Assembly: GCA_019096195.1 (NCBI GenBank)
Contig: JAGTXK010000113.1
Span: forward strand, 24,576 to 88,575
Source: Boletus sp. NGJ
Taxonomy: Eukaryota > Basidiomycota > Agaricomycetes > Boletales > Boletaceae
Reading direction: 5' to 3'
Length of the DNA: 64,000 nt
Shown: positions 48,252 through 60,157 of the stretch, in pieces
How positions within the stretch are numbered: position 1 is the stretch's first letter
How the letters are laid out: each line of letters starts with the position of its first letter
The notes under the pieces: model-generated
Seen by the model: only the letters and a program-made list of their open reading frames with translations
Database searches by the model: none
What the model was told of the DNA's origin: nothing
Translations under genes and position numbers: made by a program

Positions 48252-50741
48252 ATGAGCTCCAGCACGCCCCCCGCACCCGCCCACAACAAACGAAAGCTCG
48301 ATGTTGACGCCCCCGTCGCCGACCAGCCTGCAACCAAGAAACACAAATGTCCAAAGGACGCCATGCAAGTGCCCATCGCGAACGCGACCGACGAGTATCC
48401 CAACGGTTTCGTCTACTGCCATCAATGCAACAAGAAACGTGACGCCACGGGTCTGTCTCATCCTCCTCCCACCCGCAGTCCATGCACTCACACCGCCCTC
48501 AGTCTCTGTCCGTTGCACCGCGAAAGACCGCAAGGGTCGCAGGTGCAACACCAAATACTGCAAGTCTTGCCTCAGGAATCGCTACGGTCTCCTTCTCGAA
48601 GATATCCTTGCCGATGGCGAAACAGACCAGGATAACCATGTCCACGGAGTGGGCTATCATTTTAGGTAACCATTCCGTCCCCTCCTGTCGGATGCCATAG
48701 ATCAATGACTTGCCATCAGGTGCCCACGATGCGATGACGTCTGCAACTGCGTTGCGTGCAGAAAGGCCAAGGGCTTGCAACCGACAGGGTTCGTGGCCGT
48801 CCTCGTAAACGAAATTCAAACTAATATGCGCTTCCAGGAATCTCACTAATGCAGCACGCCAATCCGGTCTCACCTCGGCCGCCGATGTGCTGCGTCAAGA
48901 CCCCAAAGCGGCCGTGAGTTTAATAAATCATGGTCGACAATGCATCTGATTCGCTCTCTAGGGTCCGATGGCAAATAAGCCGGGTGAGAAGAAGGCAAAA
49001 CAGCAACAGGCAGTGCACAGTGTTGCTTCGAAGCACAACAGCAACAATAAATCCCTCTCAGCGCCAGTCAAAGGTGGCGCCAGGCAGACTGCCCAGTCTT
49101 CAAAGTCGGAGACATCCAAAGCTAAGCCTCCACCGAAGGCCAAGGTCAAGGCTCCCCCTAAACCAAAGCTGCTTGCAAAGCCTCTCTGGACACGCGTAGG
49201 TACTGCTCTGACGCGAACCGAGACCGAAGAGCGCATCAACATCCGCGAGTTTGCTCTGCGATTCTCTTCTGTCTTGGAGCTCTCCCGTAGTCATCTAGAC
49301 GAACTAGAAGAAATAAGGTTGTCTCGAACTCGCAATCTCGAGGATGAGGACGACGACCTCGTCCCGTGGGTCAATGAAGCCTGTCTCAAGTCACTCCTTC
49401 TCGGTCTCCTGAATATGGTAGATGCCAAAGGAGATCGCGAAAAGGTAGGCCTCATTGTATATATACCCATCATCACTGATTCTGATCGAATTTGTAGCAT
49501 CTGAAGGCCACCGTAAAATCAATACGAGAAAGCGGCGCACACCTCAACAAGATATGGGCTGCTCTTGCGACCCTCCGCGACTGGCAAGAGAATGCATCCA
49601 CGTCTTCTCGCTCCACCTCCACCAGTTTCCCTCTTACTTTTCCGGACCCTTTGCCTCCCCCAGAGTCAATTTCTATCATCCGGACACGTAGTGGAGCCAA
49701 TCAGTCCAACACAGGGAGCGTCAGCGTTCTCTCCACGGCTCAGCTTGTTCCCGTGATCTCCGCGTTCGTCAATGCTGCTGTCGAATCTGAAGCAATGAGG
49801 CAGGAACTCGAAGCGGGAATCCAAGAGTCCAAGGAACGGGTGAAGGAGGCACGAGAAGCGCACCGCATTGAGAACGAGCGATTCGAGAAGGAAAAGGAAT
49901 ACGAAAAAACAACAGGGAAACGGGTAATCGCCTATTTCCACACAAGAATCACGTTGTTAACAAGAATTTGTAGCTGGACAAGTCAAGGACGGAGCACCAT
50001 AAGCGCATGCTGGCAAATATCGGCGATGCGCTGAAGGTGACTTCGTACGCAAACATTGCCCGAATCTCACCTTTGGGAAGAGATATAGATGGACGTATAT
50101 ACTGGGCTCTCACACCGGGGATGAACGAACGCGAAGACGCTCTAGACCTGCTTCATTCTTATTCCCAGGGCCGTGCCCACAAATCATCAAGATCCCGTCG
50201 CAAGCCCCTGGTACCGTCCGAGGAAGACCGCAGTGCTCTCAGAAAGTGGTCCTGGTTTGTTGCTGTTTGGGGGAAGAGACCTCCAACTGCAGAACGTGCC
50301 CTCGTTGAGGACGATGGCGAGGATGACGATGACGATGACGATGATGATGACGACGTCGACGATGACGACGACGACGAAGAAGAAGCAGAAGAAGAACAGT
50401 GGTGGGGATTCTGGGAGCCGGATGAAATCATGAAGCTGGCGTCTTGGGTTCACTTCAAGGCTAACCTTGAAGACATCTCAGACCAGATGTCTAACCCGAG
50501 TGTCAGGGCCCCTTTCGGCGCCCACACGCAATCCCCGGAGTCGGATGTAGACATGGAGGATCCGATCGACGATAAGAGTTCCGACGACAAAGTAGATGAC
50601 GATGACATGGAGGCCACCGTGATCCCGACCAAAGGCGAGATCGTGACTCTGGTCGAGGAGTTGGAACAATACGCATCACTTCTTCGAGGGAGGATCAAGA
50701 GGAACGAAGAGACGGAAGACAGTCGCCCAGTCAGAAGGTAG
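48252..50741 (+). CDS. CDCA7-type zf-4CXXC_R1 zinc-finger protein with poly-Asp tract
   Basis: Predicted nuclear protein with the CDCA7/MAO-A repressor R1 type zinc finger. Animal CDCA7 partners the remodeller HELLS and senses CpG methylation state. Ligands seen in order are VYCHQC, RC, GRRC, KYCKSC-LRNRYG, then over an intron FRCPRCDDVCNCVACRK, so the full Cys set is present. It continues GLQPTGNLTNAARQSGL. A DDT-like helical region follows (INIREFALRFSSVLELSRSH) and then long charged coiled-coil stretches (SKERVKEAREAHRIENE). Near 50310-50395 there is a run of GAY codons giving poly-Asp, and the C-terminal part is acidic. The start is MSSSTPPAPAHNKRK. HELLS and DNA methyltransferase partners cannot be checked here. 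Confidence 0.85.
50311..50395 (+). repeat. GAY/GAR trinucleotide repeat encoding an Asp/Glu run
   Basis: Imperfect GAC/GAT array in the CDCA7-like gene that reads as about 20 acidic residues broken by one Val. Such arrays commonly vary in length between strains. Confidence 0.8.
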
Positions 50742-50902
50742 AGAGCTTGCTCTGGATATTGCGACGCCGTACCCCAGCGCAGCGCGTTCCGGGGACAATC
50801 CAAGGTTAAATATGTTATACTGTATTTGTTAATACTGGTAGAGCACTCGGGTTCGATGCACACTTAGTTTGATACTTATATCCTCTAGAGACTTCGTTTC
50901 TG

Positions 50903-51520
50903 CTATTGAACGTGGGACGTGAGCCTCGTAAGGAGATCGTTACCGTCGATTCGACGTTCGATGCATTTCGAGAGCTGCTCTGCGAGACGGACAGCGAGCA
51001 CATGCTTACACTGGCAGCAGAATTTAAAGTCGACCATGATGTAGCGTACGAAGCATTGTGATATGCAGGCTTACCATCAGATGAGACTCACTCATCAGGA
51101 CCGCGAATGCGAATGCAGGGCAGGTGCAGTAACAAGACATGTGCGGTGACCAACCCAGACGGGGGAAGACGCTGTACGTCGCGGTGGACCCAAGGACTTC
51201 GTAGTGGTATCTCCCCCACGGCGTCCGGTACTTGAGCACTGCAAAACGACGACATGAGCGAACGCGTGCGATGGAGTAGGAGGCACATACCGCTCTCGCG
51301 GTCGACGAGGTCAAGCGCAGCCAAGAGCGTCGTGTCCGGGAACAGCGCACGAAGCTTGTCGATTCCTTCCTCCACTGTTTTGCAGGTACATAGAGACCAT
51401 CAGCACCGGCCCATCCGACAAGAGGTCGCAAGGTCAGCAAAGCTTACGGCTGTCCTCGTCGATAGAGCTCACGACGTCTTGCACGACGTGTCTCAGACTT
51501 GGGGTGGTGGTACTAGACAT
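50903..51520 (-). CDS. SWS1: SWIM zinc-finger protein SWS1/ZSWIM7 (homologous recombination)
   Basis: Sws1/ZSWIM7-like protein; the family works with Rad51 paralogues in the Shu complex to promote recombination. The start is MSSTTTPSLRHVVQDVVSSI at 51520. Further exons give EEGIDKLRALFPDTTLLAAL, then DLVDRES joined to VLKYRTPWGRYHYEVLGS. The SWIM finger has CTCPAFAFAVLMSESHLM joined over an intron to CKHVLAVRLAEQ, which is C-x-C, 15 residues, C-x-H as the family requires. The protein ends RLTSHVQ (stop at 50903-50905). It is small, as expected. It is divergent from TRM11 with 97 bp between ATGs and convergent with the CDCA7-like gene. Confidence 0.86.
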
Positions 51521-51617
51521 CAAAGCTCAGGTGTACCTTGGGTCGTACAGCATGGCGCGTCTTTCAACACGCGCTCCGAGTCCTTTTGGAAGATCGCGAT
51601 CAAACGTAGTCCGAGAG
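51521..51617. promoter_or_regulatory. Short divergent promoter SWS1 / TRM11
   Basis: 97 bp lie between the two start codons. The plus-strand frame is open further upstream, so TRM11 could start earlier. The call is geometric only. Confidence 0.45.
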
Positions 51618-53566
51618 ATGGCACCTTCCGACTATCTCTTCGTCTTCGCTCAAGCACACGAGGAATTCCGCGTCCCAGAGCTCCGGTCTATAGCAGAGCT
51701 CCATGGCTTCCAGGTCGGATTCGACCACTATGCTACCGGGGACCTCGACAATGCCGTCAAGAGACCATTCATGATTCTCAGGTTGAGAGAAGAGGAACAC
51801 GCGAGGCTTCTCGCAAACAGATGTATTTTGATCAAGTGCGTCCCCAAATACCCTGACTGCCACGGCGCGTTGCTCAACCCCCCTCTATCATCCACCAGAT
51901 CGATCTATGAGCTCTACGCACAGGGGTCGACCTACAACGAGCTACATGAAGCAAACGAACGTGCCCGATCTCTCTGGGAACGCTATATCCCAGATACCTC
52001 CTTCAAATTCACTGTGATTGGATATAATCATGGGCTTTCTCAACGTCGGCAGCGCAACGTGATCGAAAGCTTTGCCTATATGGGCTTTTTGGGCAAGATC
52101 GAGATGAAAAACCCAGATATCATGCTCGGGGTGTTCGAAGAATGTGCGTGTCGTACGACCGCTCGATCCCACGCCGACTGACGCCTCTGCACGTTGGGTT
52201 CAGACGAGGATGGTCGACGACCTGATGGGTGCCCAAACGTAGACGGCGAGTTCAGGCAAACTTATTTCGGCAGGTTGGTGCGTTTTACTCGATCATTCCC
52301 TCGTCCGTCTAGCACCATGTCATATCCTCCGGCAGGTCGCAGAGGGCACGGCGCGGTCCCTCATCAGGACGTTCGACGTGAAAAAGCGAGCATACTTTGG
52401 GAACACAAGCATGGAAGCGGAGATATCATTGCTGATGGCCAACCAGACACAGGTACGCAGTCTCTTGTCGTGACAATGGATCAGCCGCTCGAGCTGTGGT
52501 AGGCCGCACCAGGAAAGCTCATGTACGACCCGTTCATCGGGACCGGAAGTATGGCCTACGTGCGTACTCGATCCAAAGCTACATGAAGCGCGCGCATGAC
52601 TCGACGTCGTGACCAGACGACAGCGTATTTTGGAGCACACGTGTACGGGTCCGACATCGACGGTCGACAAATGCGCGGAAAAGGTGGCGTCCAGTTCCAC
52701 ACGGATGCAATGTCCTGAACTGACTTGTTCCGAAGCAAAAACCCCGGGTATCATCCGTGCGGCTGTTCAATACGGGATCGCGCAGCGGATCGTTGACCTG
52801 TGCACTTTCGACGTTACGCACCACCCCTGGAGATGTGGTGGGCTCTTTGATGCTATCATCACCGACCCACCGTGTACGTCCCTTGATCTAATCATACACT
52901 TACGCCGTGGAACGAGCTAGAATCAACAGATGGCGTACGGGCTGGTGCAAAGCGCCTCGGACGCAAAAAGCTCCGTGATGACAGACCACTCCCTCAAATT
53001 CCTCGACCGTAAGTCCGTCCTTTCGGATTTGCCCACCGATTGCCATCAACGTTTGTGTGGATGTATCCCAGGGACCCGAACGAACCGTACATCCCGCCTA
53101 CGAAACCGTACGAGCTCTCCGCCTTGATTGCCGATCTCATTTTCTTTGCTCGCTACCAACTGAAACCCCGTGGATTGCTCGTGTTTTTCCTTCCCACGGT
53201 GACAGAGACGTACGAGGAGGTGGACATCCAAGCTGCGCTCTGCGAGGGAATGGAACTCGTAGGGAATTCTGTGCAAGGGTTCGGAAGTTGGGGTAGACGG
53301 GTGGGTATTGCGAACTGCCTTGGGCAGTATAACACGGTCTGATTCGATGCTCGTAGCTTATCACGATCCGCAAGGCGACGACGGAGAGTTATCCACCACC
53401 TACGTTCGATTCTGCTGTCATCCACGATGTGGCAAGTTCGCGTATTCCAGCACACAAGGATTTCAGGGAAAAATACTTTCAGGGGTTTAAGAAAGCGAGC
53501 GAGCAAATGGCAGGATGCTGTCAGACAAATGATCTAGTTGTTGCCCCAAACCAAAGATCCCCTTGA
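51618..53566 (+). CDS. TRM11: tRNA (guanine10-N2)-methyltransferase catalytic subunit TRM11
   Basis: Catalytic subunit of the Trm11-Trm112 enzyme that makes m2G10 in tRNA. The start is MAPSDYLFVFAQAHEEFRVP, followed by ELRSIAELHGF (THUMP-like N-terminal domain). The middle has SIYELYAQGSTYNELHEAN and FKFTVIGYNHGLSQRRQRNV, then YFGRLVAEGTARSLIRTFDV across introns. The Rossmann methyltransferase has MYDPFIGTGSMAYA (motif I), AAYFGAHVYGSDIDGRQMRG, and the catalytic DPPYGVRAGAKRLG after FDAIITDPP. The last exon ends NDLVVAPNQRSP with the stop at 53564-53566. All signature motifs are present. Confidence 0.92.
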
Positions 53567-53798
53567 TAGACCAAGTTAACGTGAGCAGTACAAGAGAACA
53601 TGTAGTGTTGGATATGTGCGTGAGCACGGTATAGGTCAGTATACCTGGCAAATCAACATGAAAGTCACGAGAGAAAATGAAACATGCCAACAGCCAGCGG
53701 GTCCAGTTCAGACGTCTCCATCTCACATATCGTGTCGGTAGATGTCCGCCCTTCTCCCCCCCTCCCTCTTACATCTAGCTCCTTGTCTAGACCGACCA

Positions 53799-55839
53799 TC
53801 ACGTGGGGTCCCTCATTGATTCTAGTTTTTCCGTTGCTTCCTCGAGTTTTCCATCGGTATTAGGACCGGAAATCATGGGTATGGCACTTTCTGCTGCCAT
53901 ACTCTCGTCCAGCTCTCGGCGGGCTTGCCGCGCGCGCACAAAAAATACGACCACTCCAAAAACCACAACGACTGTCCCATGAAAGATGAGAGCATTGTTC
54001 ATGTTGTATGGTGGGTTTGCGAGTGCAGGGGCACGAAGGGCGCCTTCCACTGAATCGAAACAAGCTGATCAGTTTATTACATAAATGGACGAGAGCAAAC
54101 ACACCAAGGATGAGGATGATACCAAACAAGTTTCCACTGTGAGGCGTGAGTGCGGCTGAAGTGTGCTGCAAACAGTATGCTCACCTACACCATAAAAGGG
54201 CCGCACTCGCATCTGCATTCCTCGTCAACTCGACTCCAAGCTCCAAACCAATAGGGAGCAACGTCATGGAACATATCCCGATGACGACGAAAATGGCAAA
54301 CAGCGCGGCGGTGTTATTCGGGCGGACTTGTGGCGGTCAGAGTAGTGTCGAGGTAGGAAAAGAAGAAGCATACCAGCCCAGATCAAGGAAAACCAACCAA
54401 CTGCTACGATTGGGACCAGGATCTTGAGAGTGATGCCAAGCCTATGGGTGAAGAATCGGTCGAACAATGGTGCGGTGACGGCTGCAGCGACGATGCCCGA
54501 AAGTAGCAAAGTTGCACCCAGTAGTCCAGCGGTCGTGTCTGAATATCCCATGGGTTGCTGGGGGGTGGGCGATTGTAAAGTTGTGTAGGTAAGCAGAGAG
54601 GAGAGAGATCGGACTTACGAACCACTCGGCTGACAATACGCTGAGAGCATTCGTAGCGCCAACCAATACACCAAAAAGGAGGATGACGTTGACAAAGTCG
54701 AAGCGTTCATGCAAGGTCATGTACGCATCTGGTGGAACCGACCGACCCAAGACGGCACGGCAGAGAGATGTCAGGGTTTGAGGGGGTTTGGAACCAGCAT
54801 AGGCTAAGAAAACGATTTAGGATTGATCTGGGAAAGGGATTTGGGCTTACTAGGGGGAGTAGGGGGGGCGTCGGTGATGAAGAGAACGGCGGGTGTAGCA
54901 GCTGTGGAGATGACCGCTAAAACCAAAATCTGAGGGGATTGTGAGATGATGAGTATCGGTGGCGGGGGAAGTGATAACTGACAGATTGGCGGGCGGTACC
55001 GACGAGGGGAGCAAGTAGCTGGCCGATTGCGCCGCCTACTGGATTGGCTGTACAGACAAAAGAGTGAGAAGGATAGGGGGGAAGGGGAATGGACGGACCG
55101 ATCGCGATGAGCATGGTTGCGGTAGTGCGGCCCTTGAGATCGAACCATTTCTCAGAATACATGGGACCAAGGACCTGGAAGATGGGTTGTGCAAATGCAG
55201 AGAAAGTCTTTGGGATGAAGAGACTGAGGAGAGTGATGAAAAATGAGGAGGAAGTGATATTACCTGGCCAAAGATGAGAAGGGCATAGGCGGACTGGGAT
55301 GACAGAGAGGTAGAGGTTCCAGCATAGCGGACCCATCCGGAGATAAGGGTCAAGAGAGCACCAATTTGAGCCTAGAGGGGGGTGAGAGGGGTAGAGGGGA
55401 ACAGATGGGGGACATACACAACGAGTGATGCCGAAACGAGAGCAGAAAATAGGGACAAAAAGGGAGACGGGGATGAATATACAAGAGAGGATGTTACCGA
55501 GCCAATTGACTTGGTCTACGGTTATGTCAAACTCGGTGGCAGCTGAAACCAAGGATGAGTCGGGGAACAACGGCGGATGATTGTCAGGTACCTTCTGTGG
55601 AAATTGGACCGAACCAGGCCCATGGCATGCCAGTGACGAAACCGAGAACGACCTGGGGGTAGTGAGAAAAGATGCGCAAAGAAGTGGAGAAGGTCGAGCC
55701 TGGGACGTACGAAACCAAAGAGGCCTGCGAACCTCCTCTTGTATAGCCTGTATTGTACATGGGGAGGGGGAGGAGGGAAAGAAAGGCTGGACTTGTCAAG
55801 TGACGCCGAGTGTTCGCTGTTGTGGCCAGCGTTGGCCAT
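53799..55839 (-). CDS. MFS transporter, FLVCR/DIRC2-like
   Basis: Multi-pass major facilitator transporter. The start is MANAGHNSEHSASLDKSS. TM1 and the next loop carry VVLGFVTGMPWAWFGPISTE, then AATEFDITVDQVNWLGNILS. The later order is GWVRYAGTSTSL, AQPIFQVLGPMYSEKWFDLK, GRTTATMLIAIANPVGGAIG and QLLAPLVGTARQSI, which is the segment most like FLVCR/SLC49 proteins. The second half has MGYSDTTAGLLGATLLLSGI, then DRFFTHRLGITLKIL, and after introns SAALLWCSGNLFGIILIL. The last helix is followed by a basic/acidic tail ending ESMRDPT. Heme or choline has been proposed as substrate for SLC49 members; here it is unknown. Confidence 0.82.
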
Positions 55840-55908
55840 TGTGAAGTCGTCTACGAAAGAGAATATTTGCAGACAGCTGTGTTCATCCCGACAGCAATAG
55901 CACAGCCA

Positions 55909-56633
55909 CTATACAATGCGAGGTCGACCTTTCCGTTTTCGGAATAGACTCGGCTCAGCTATTACACCTGGTTCGCTCGGTTCAGCCCGGTTCGACTCTG
56001 CTAGCTCGCTAGGGTCATAAATCTCCCCGAGTCCAGCTGACACCGTTTTCTTCCGTAGCTTGAACGCCCGCACATCTGCCTCCTCCGTCTCCGCTGCCCC
56101 TCGTTTCTCCCCTCGCCCTCCCTCCTCCCCCACATCTTCAGTCTTGACCACCACCGTCCATGTTCCCGGTGTGCCCGCGTGCATCCTTTCCTGCGCCTCT
56201 TCTACATCAGGTTCTCTGTACCCAAGCGATGCTGCGGTGCTGTAATTCGTATATGGATCAGATGGTTTCACCATCTTGGCCTTTGGCTGTGGTGTTGGCC
56301 GACCCGATCCCGAGGAGCTCGCACCAGCCGCACGTCCAGACGCGACATCCAGTGCATATGCCGCTTCCGCAGCCTCTCATCAAACGTCAGTAACGTGGCC
56401 CATAAGCAATGCTGCAGACACACCTTCCCTACGCTCGCCATGATCCCCTTCTCCTCCTCCCTCTCCCTCACTCTCTTTTCCCCGTCCTTGTACAGCCCCC
56501 TCACAAACCGTTCCACGTTCCCTTTGTGTCGCAGTCCATTCTCGTGTTGTTGTCTCGATGGCTTGTCGTCTGCAATATAGATGTTGCAGTATTTGCAGTG
56601 GTATCGTTTGTGTGACACCCAGTATTCCGACAT
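55909..56633 (-). CDS. U1-type zinc-finger protein, WBP4-like spliceosomal factor
   Basis: Small protein with an N-terminal U1-type (matrin) C2H2 finger: MSEYWVSHKRYHCKYCNIYI, then DDKPSRQQHENGLRHKGN, giving C-x2-C and H-x5-H. This N-terminus at the very start is typical of WBP4/FBP21 homologues, which act in the spliceosomal B complex. A conserved RFVRGLYKDGEKRVRER helix follows and an intron lies near 56380-56430. The downstream half has YTNYSTAASLGYREPDVEEA, a charged region and a basic C-terminus (LFRKRKGRPRIV). No WW domain is visible, so the fungal protein would be shorter than the animal one. It is divergent with RMT2 (192 bp). Confidence 0.75.
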
Positions 56634-56825
56634 GGCAGTAGCTAGTCAAGCCCAACACTCTATTATGTAATCGCTATCAATTGCTACTCCGCGTCACGCT
56701 AATCATTTATCCGACTCCTACTACACTGAGTGAGTGAGTATTGGTTCTATCAAGACATCAAGACAACAAAAAGTGACCCCGTTCTGCTTCGTTCCTTGGA
56801 AATAGACTCAACCCCAGTTTTCGCA

Positions 56826-58320
56826 ATGAGCGAGATCAATCCTCACCACTCAGGTTTTCAGATAATCGAAGATGTTGACCTTATGGAGGAAATAAACACC
56901 CTCACAGAACTTGGAACCACTCTGATCCAGGCGATCCTTGAAAAGGAGCCCATTGTCAACATCCGAGACCTCATCGACGCAGGCGCACCACTCTGGTTCC
57001 AGGACAACGAAGGAACTTCCCCCTTGCACGCTGCTGCGTATGTCGGCAACGACCAGCTTGTGAAAATCCTCCTCGAAGAAGGTGCACTGTGGAACGCAGG
57101 CGAGTCCTTCCTATCTTTCCTCTCCATCCCTCACATCGCCCACGCATTAGTGGACAACCTTGGAAATACGGCTGGCGACATCGCGCTGTCCATGAACAAC
57201 GACGCGTGCTATACTCTCATTCGTGATGCTGGCATTCGTGCAGGTGCTTCATGCACAGCTGCACCCGATTCACCTCATTCAAACTCTGACAGAACTGCTT
57301 CTTACACTCGTCTCTTCAAAGTCATCAACGATGGAACCACCCTCCTCCTTGGTGATCCGTAAAGTCGATACCTCAGCGGCCGGATCCACCGATGCATTCC
57401 TAGCCTCACGTTTACAATACACTGAAGATGCCAAGGGCCAAGAAATATGCCTTCTCAAACTCGAGGATGGTGGAGAGGTAGGCGTCATGATGGGATGGGA
57501 ACGTGAGATCAGTAAGCAGCTTGGCTCTCTGCCCGACCACATGCGTGTTGCATACAACAGAGCCCAGTGCGTAAAACAGTCGACGAACTTTGCTCGAGTC
57601 ATCCAAAGCTGGACACTGGACTAAGGGTTCTCAATGTCGGATTTGGTCTGGGTATCGTTCGTGAATTTCGCTTCCGTTCTTCGTTTCCGTGTCTGACGCT
57701 TGTCCAGATCGACACCATGTTTCAATCCCTCTCAATCCCACCCTCTCTCCATGTCATCATCGAGGCACACCCCGATGTGCTCGCCCACTTGGAAGGAATG
57801 GGATGGCACGAGAAGGAGAACGTCAAAATTCTGAACGGCAAGTGGCAAGACGTACTTCCCAGCGATGAGTTTCTCGGGCTGGGCAAGTTTGATGTCGTCT
57901 ACACCGACACATTCGCGGAACACTATAACGGTGAGCTTGGCGTCCCGAGACAAAGTGTGACCCTTAATACATTTGCAGACCTTCACAGGTTCTTCAAACG
58001 TCTACCAGATCTCCTAGACGGGCCTGACGCTCGGTTTAGTTTTTTCAACGGATTGGCTGCGACGAGTATGTCGAGTCTTTCTCTTTCTAAACTTCTAGAT
58101 GGATGCTCACCAGAGGCATCAAGATGCGCTGTTCTACGATGTGTACACTCGCGTGTCTGATTGTCACCTGTCTGAAATCGGTACCGACGTCGATTGGCAT
58201 GATATCGAGGTTGGACTGGACGACTCAGACCCAGGAGACGGTGGACGATGGGGAGAGACAAGAAAATACTTCACTTTGCCCATATACCGCCTGCCGATCG
58301 CCCAGCTTAAGAAAGAGTAA
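56826..58320 (+). CDS. RMT2: Protein arginine N5-methyltransferase RMT2
   Basis: Delta-N (type IV) arginine methyltransferase; in yeast it modifies ribosomal protein Rpl12. The start is MSEINPHHSGFQIIEDVDLM. Ankyrin-like repeats form the N-terminal third (LIDAGAPLWFQDNEGTSPLH, then AAAYVGNDQLVKILLEEGA). The methyltransferase part has LRVLNVGFGLGI joined over an intron to IDTMFQ (motif I), IIEAHPDVLAHLEGMGWHEK and FDVVYTDTFAEHY followed by DLHRFFKRLPDLLDGPDARF. The C-terminus is RKYFTLPIYRLPIAQLKKE with the stop at 58318-58320. A longer in-frame open start at about 56730 exists, but MSEINPHH is preferred. Confidence 0.9.
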
Positions 58321-58816
58321 CAAACTTTACTTGTGACTTGCAATTGATTTCTCGTGCAGCCGATGAGTCGACCATTGATGAAAAACGAAAATCTGTACCT
58401 TTCAGGTGTAGATATACATACTAGACGTGTGACACTCGGGCCCACCCCAGGAGAATGGTAGTAACTTCGAACTCGTATTATTCTGCAACGTTTCTTCCCT
58501 TCGTTGCTAACAGTCGGATGAACGACCTTGGCAACCGACGCTCGTGAATTTTTTATGAGTTTGGAGTGAACTTGTTGCCAACCAGACTGTTGTCATACCG
58601 CCCAACTTGTATGGCCGCCGTTTTACGGGCGACCCTACGTTTTTGTCAAGTACTTACTTATAGACTCGTCACCCCGCCTGGTGCGTTTGCTGTCCCTCAT
58701 CTCTAGCAAGACACGACGGACAGTGCTTGGAGCTGGTCTTCTCCCCTCAAGTGACGACTTCACCCTCTACTCACAATCAAACGAAAACCGTCTGTCACTT
58801 TTGCAGTGCCCTCGCC
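58321..58816. other. Intergenic region, promoter of the two-TM protein gene
   Basis: 496 bp between the RMT2 stop and the next plus-strand ATG. No gene, RNA or repeat is recognised. Small ORFs near 58681-58914 overlap the next gene in other frames. Confidence 0.4.
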
Positions 58817-59831
58817 ATGAGCATCCCTTTCCCAGTTGGATCAAACCGAGCCACTACCGACGTCGCAGTGGTAAGCTACTCCGCTTATCTCCTGCCTTTG
58901 CGCTGGGGAGCTGAATGATAATCAGGAACTGTCTCGCTCCCAAGTTCCGCCCACGTTGCCTTTCGAATTGAAGGATTACGTTCGTCGTTGCCCTGTCGAT
59001 TTCGCTTGGGCGACTCGGAATTCATCTTCTCTTTGCATAGGTCTCACCCAACACATGGGAGATCCGTGCATCGACTCTTACCCGGTTAGCATCGCAGTAC
59101 TCTCGGCCCACCTTTGAAGGAGCCTATCTGGTCATCATCTTGGCGTACGTCTCATCCCTCCCCATCGAACATTCCAGCATAGATCCTGATATCTCGCTCG
59201 TGGAGGCTAACCTTTTTGGTCCCCATCACGACTTACTACGTCACCCTCCAAGCACTGAAGAGCACCTCCGATAACATAGACACGCAAGTATGGCTTGTGC
59301 GATTTAGCTGTTTCGCAGTCACGATCGCAACGTGGGTTATCTTGTCCGTTCCCATTGTTGTCTGGAAGTACCTGGTGCGTATTCTCCCCTTTTTTCTGCG
59401 CGTCCAAGTAATGGCATTGCTGCCCAGGGAAGACTACGCGTGATGAGGCTGGCGGATCATTGGACCAAAACGGACGCGCTCTCTGCTGCCACATACGGAG
59501 ACGCTGCCGTTTGGAGGGCGAGTGCACCCGGGTTGTTTAGGGATGCCATCGTACGTGCCAATAGTGTACCATAGTATTGTCCGCCACCAACCAGCCGATC
59601 CTTTTTTTTGTCCCACGCAGGTGTTGACGGTAACCATCCCCTTGACCAAGAAGAGCCATTTCGATCGCGACAGTCATTTACCCCCAGTGAGGATGCTTTC
59701 ACCTTTGTTCTTTGCACGACGAATTGGTGACTTTGATACCTTAGTACGTTTCCGCAGGTGACGACGCACTGCCGCCTTACGGGGAATTCAAAGATGGTCC
59801 GGTGGTCGAAAGATCTCAAAGGCGGAGTTAG
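58817..59831 (+). CDS. Unrecognised protein with two predicted TM helices
   Basis: I do not recognise a family. A coherent spliced model is MSIPFPVGSNRATTDVAV, intron, ELSRSQVPPTLPFELKDY, a 61-nt intron ending GCATAG near 59040, and VSPNTWEIRASTLTRLAS. A TM helix follows (EGAYLVIILA joined to LTFLVPITTYYVTLQAL) and a second (CFAVTIATWVILSVPIVVWK). Then come MRLADHWTKTDALSAATYGD, AAVWRASAPGLFRDAI, and VLTVTIPLTKKSHFDRDSHL. Two alternative acceptors near 59742 and 59757 give two different C-termini, stopping at 59831 or 59880. The exon joins keep frame and the codon use looks normal, so I think the gene is real. Confidence 0.55.
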
Positions 59832-60157
59832 ATATGGAGAACTCCCGATCTACACCGACAATAAGTTGGTTGTGGTCTAAGGCAGGGAGAAAAGGCAGAT
59901 GAACGAGCAGTTGGATACGACCAATTTGCAGACCGTAAAGGGCGTTGTGCTTGACGTGTACTGGTAACACGTTTGTTAATGCGTTGATCGCTTATGCTAT
60001 TCATTGTTGTTGTTCGTGTGGTGTGTTTCCGGAGACCCGTCAGTGACATCCCTCGAGAAGCTAGTTTGCCAGCGATCGTGAGATCATGGATTGCACAATA
60101 CTTATAGATCATTCAAATATTCAAGCTTACAAGCTCGACTCTCGAGTCACTGCACAT
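59832..60157. other. Convergent intergenic region, nothing recognised
   Basis: 326 bp between the stop of the two-TM gene and the stop of the DUF2461 gene. The alternative C-terminus of the former would extend 49 bp into it. No RNA gene or repeat is seen. Confidence 0.4.
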
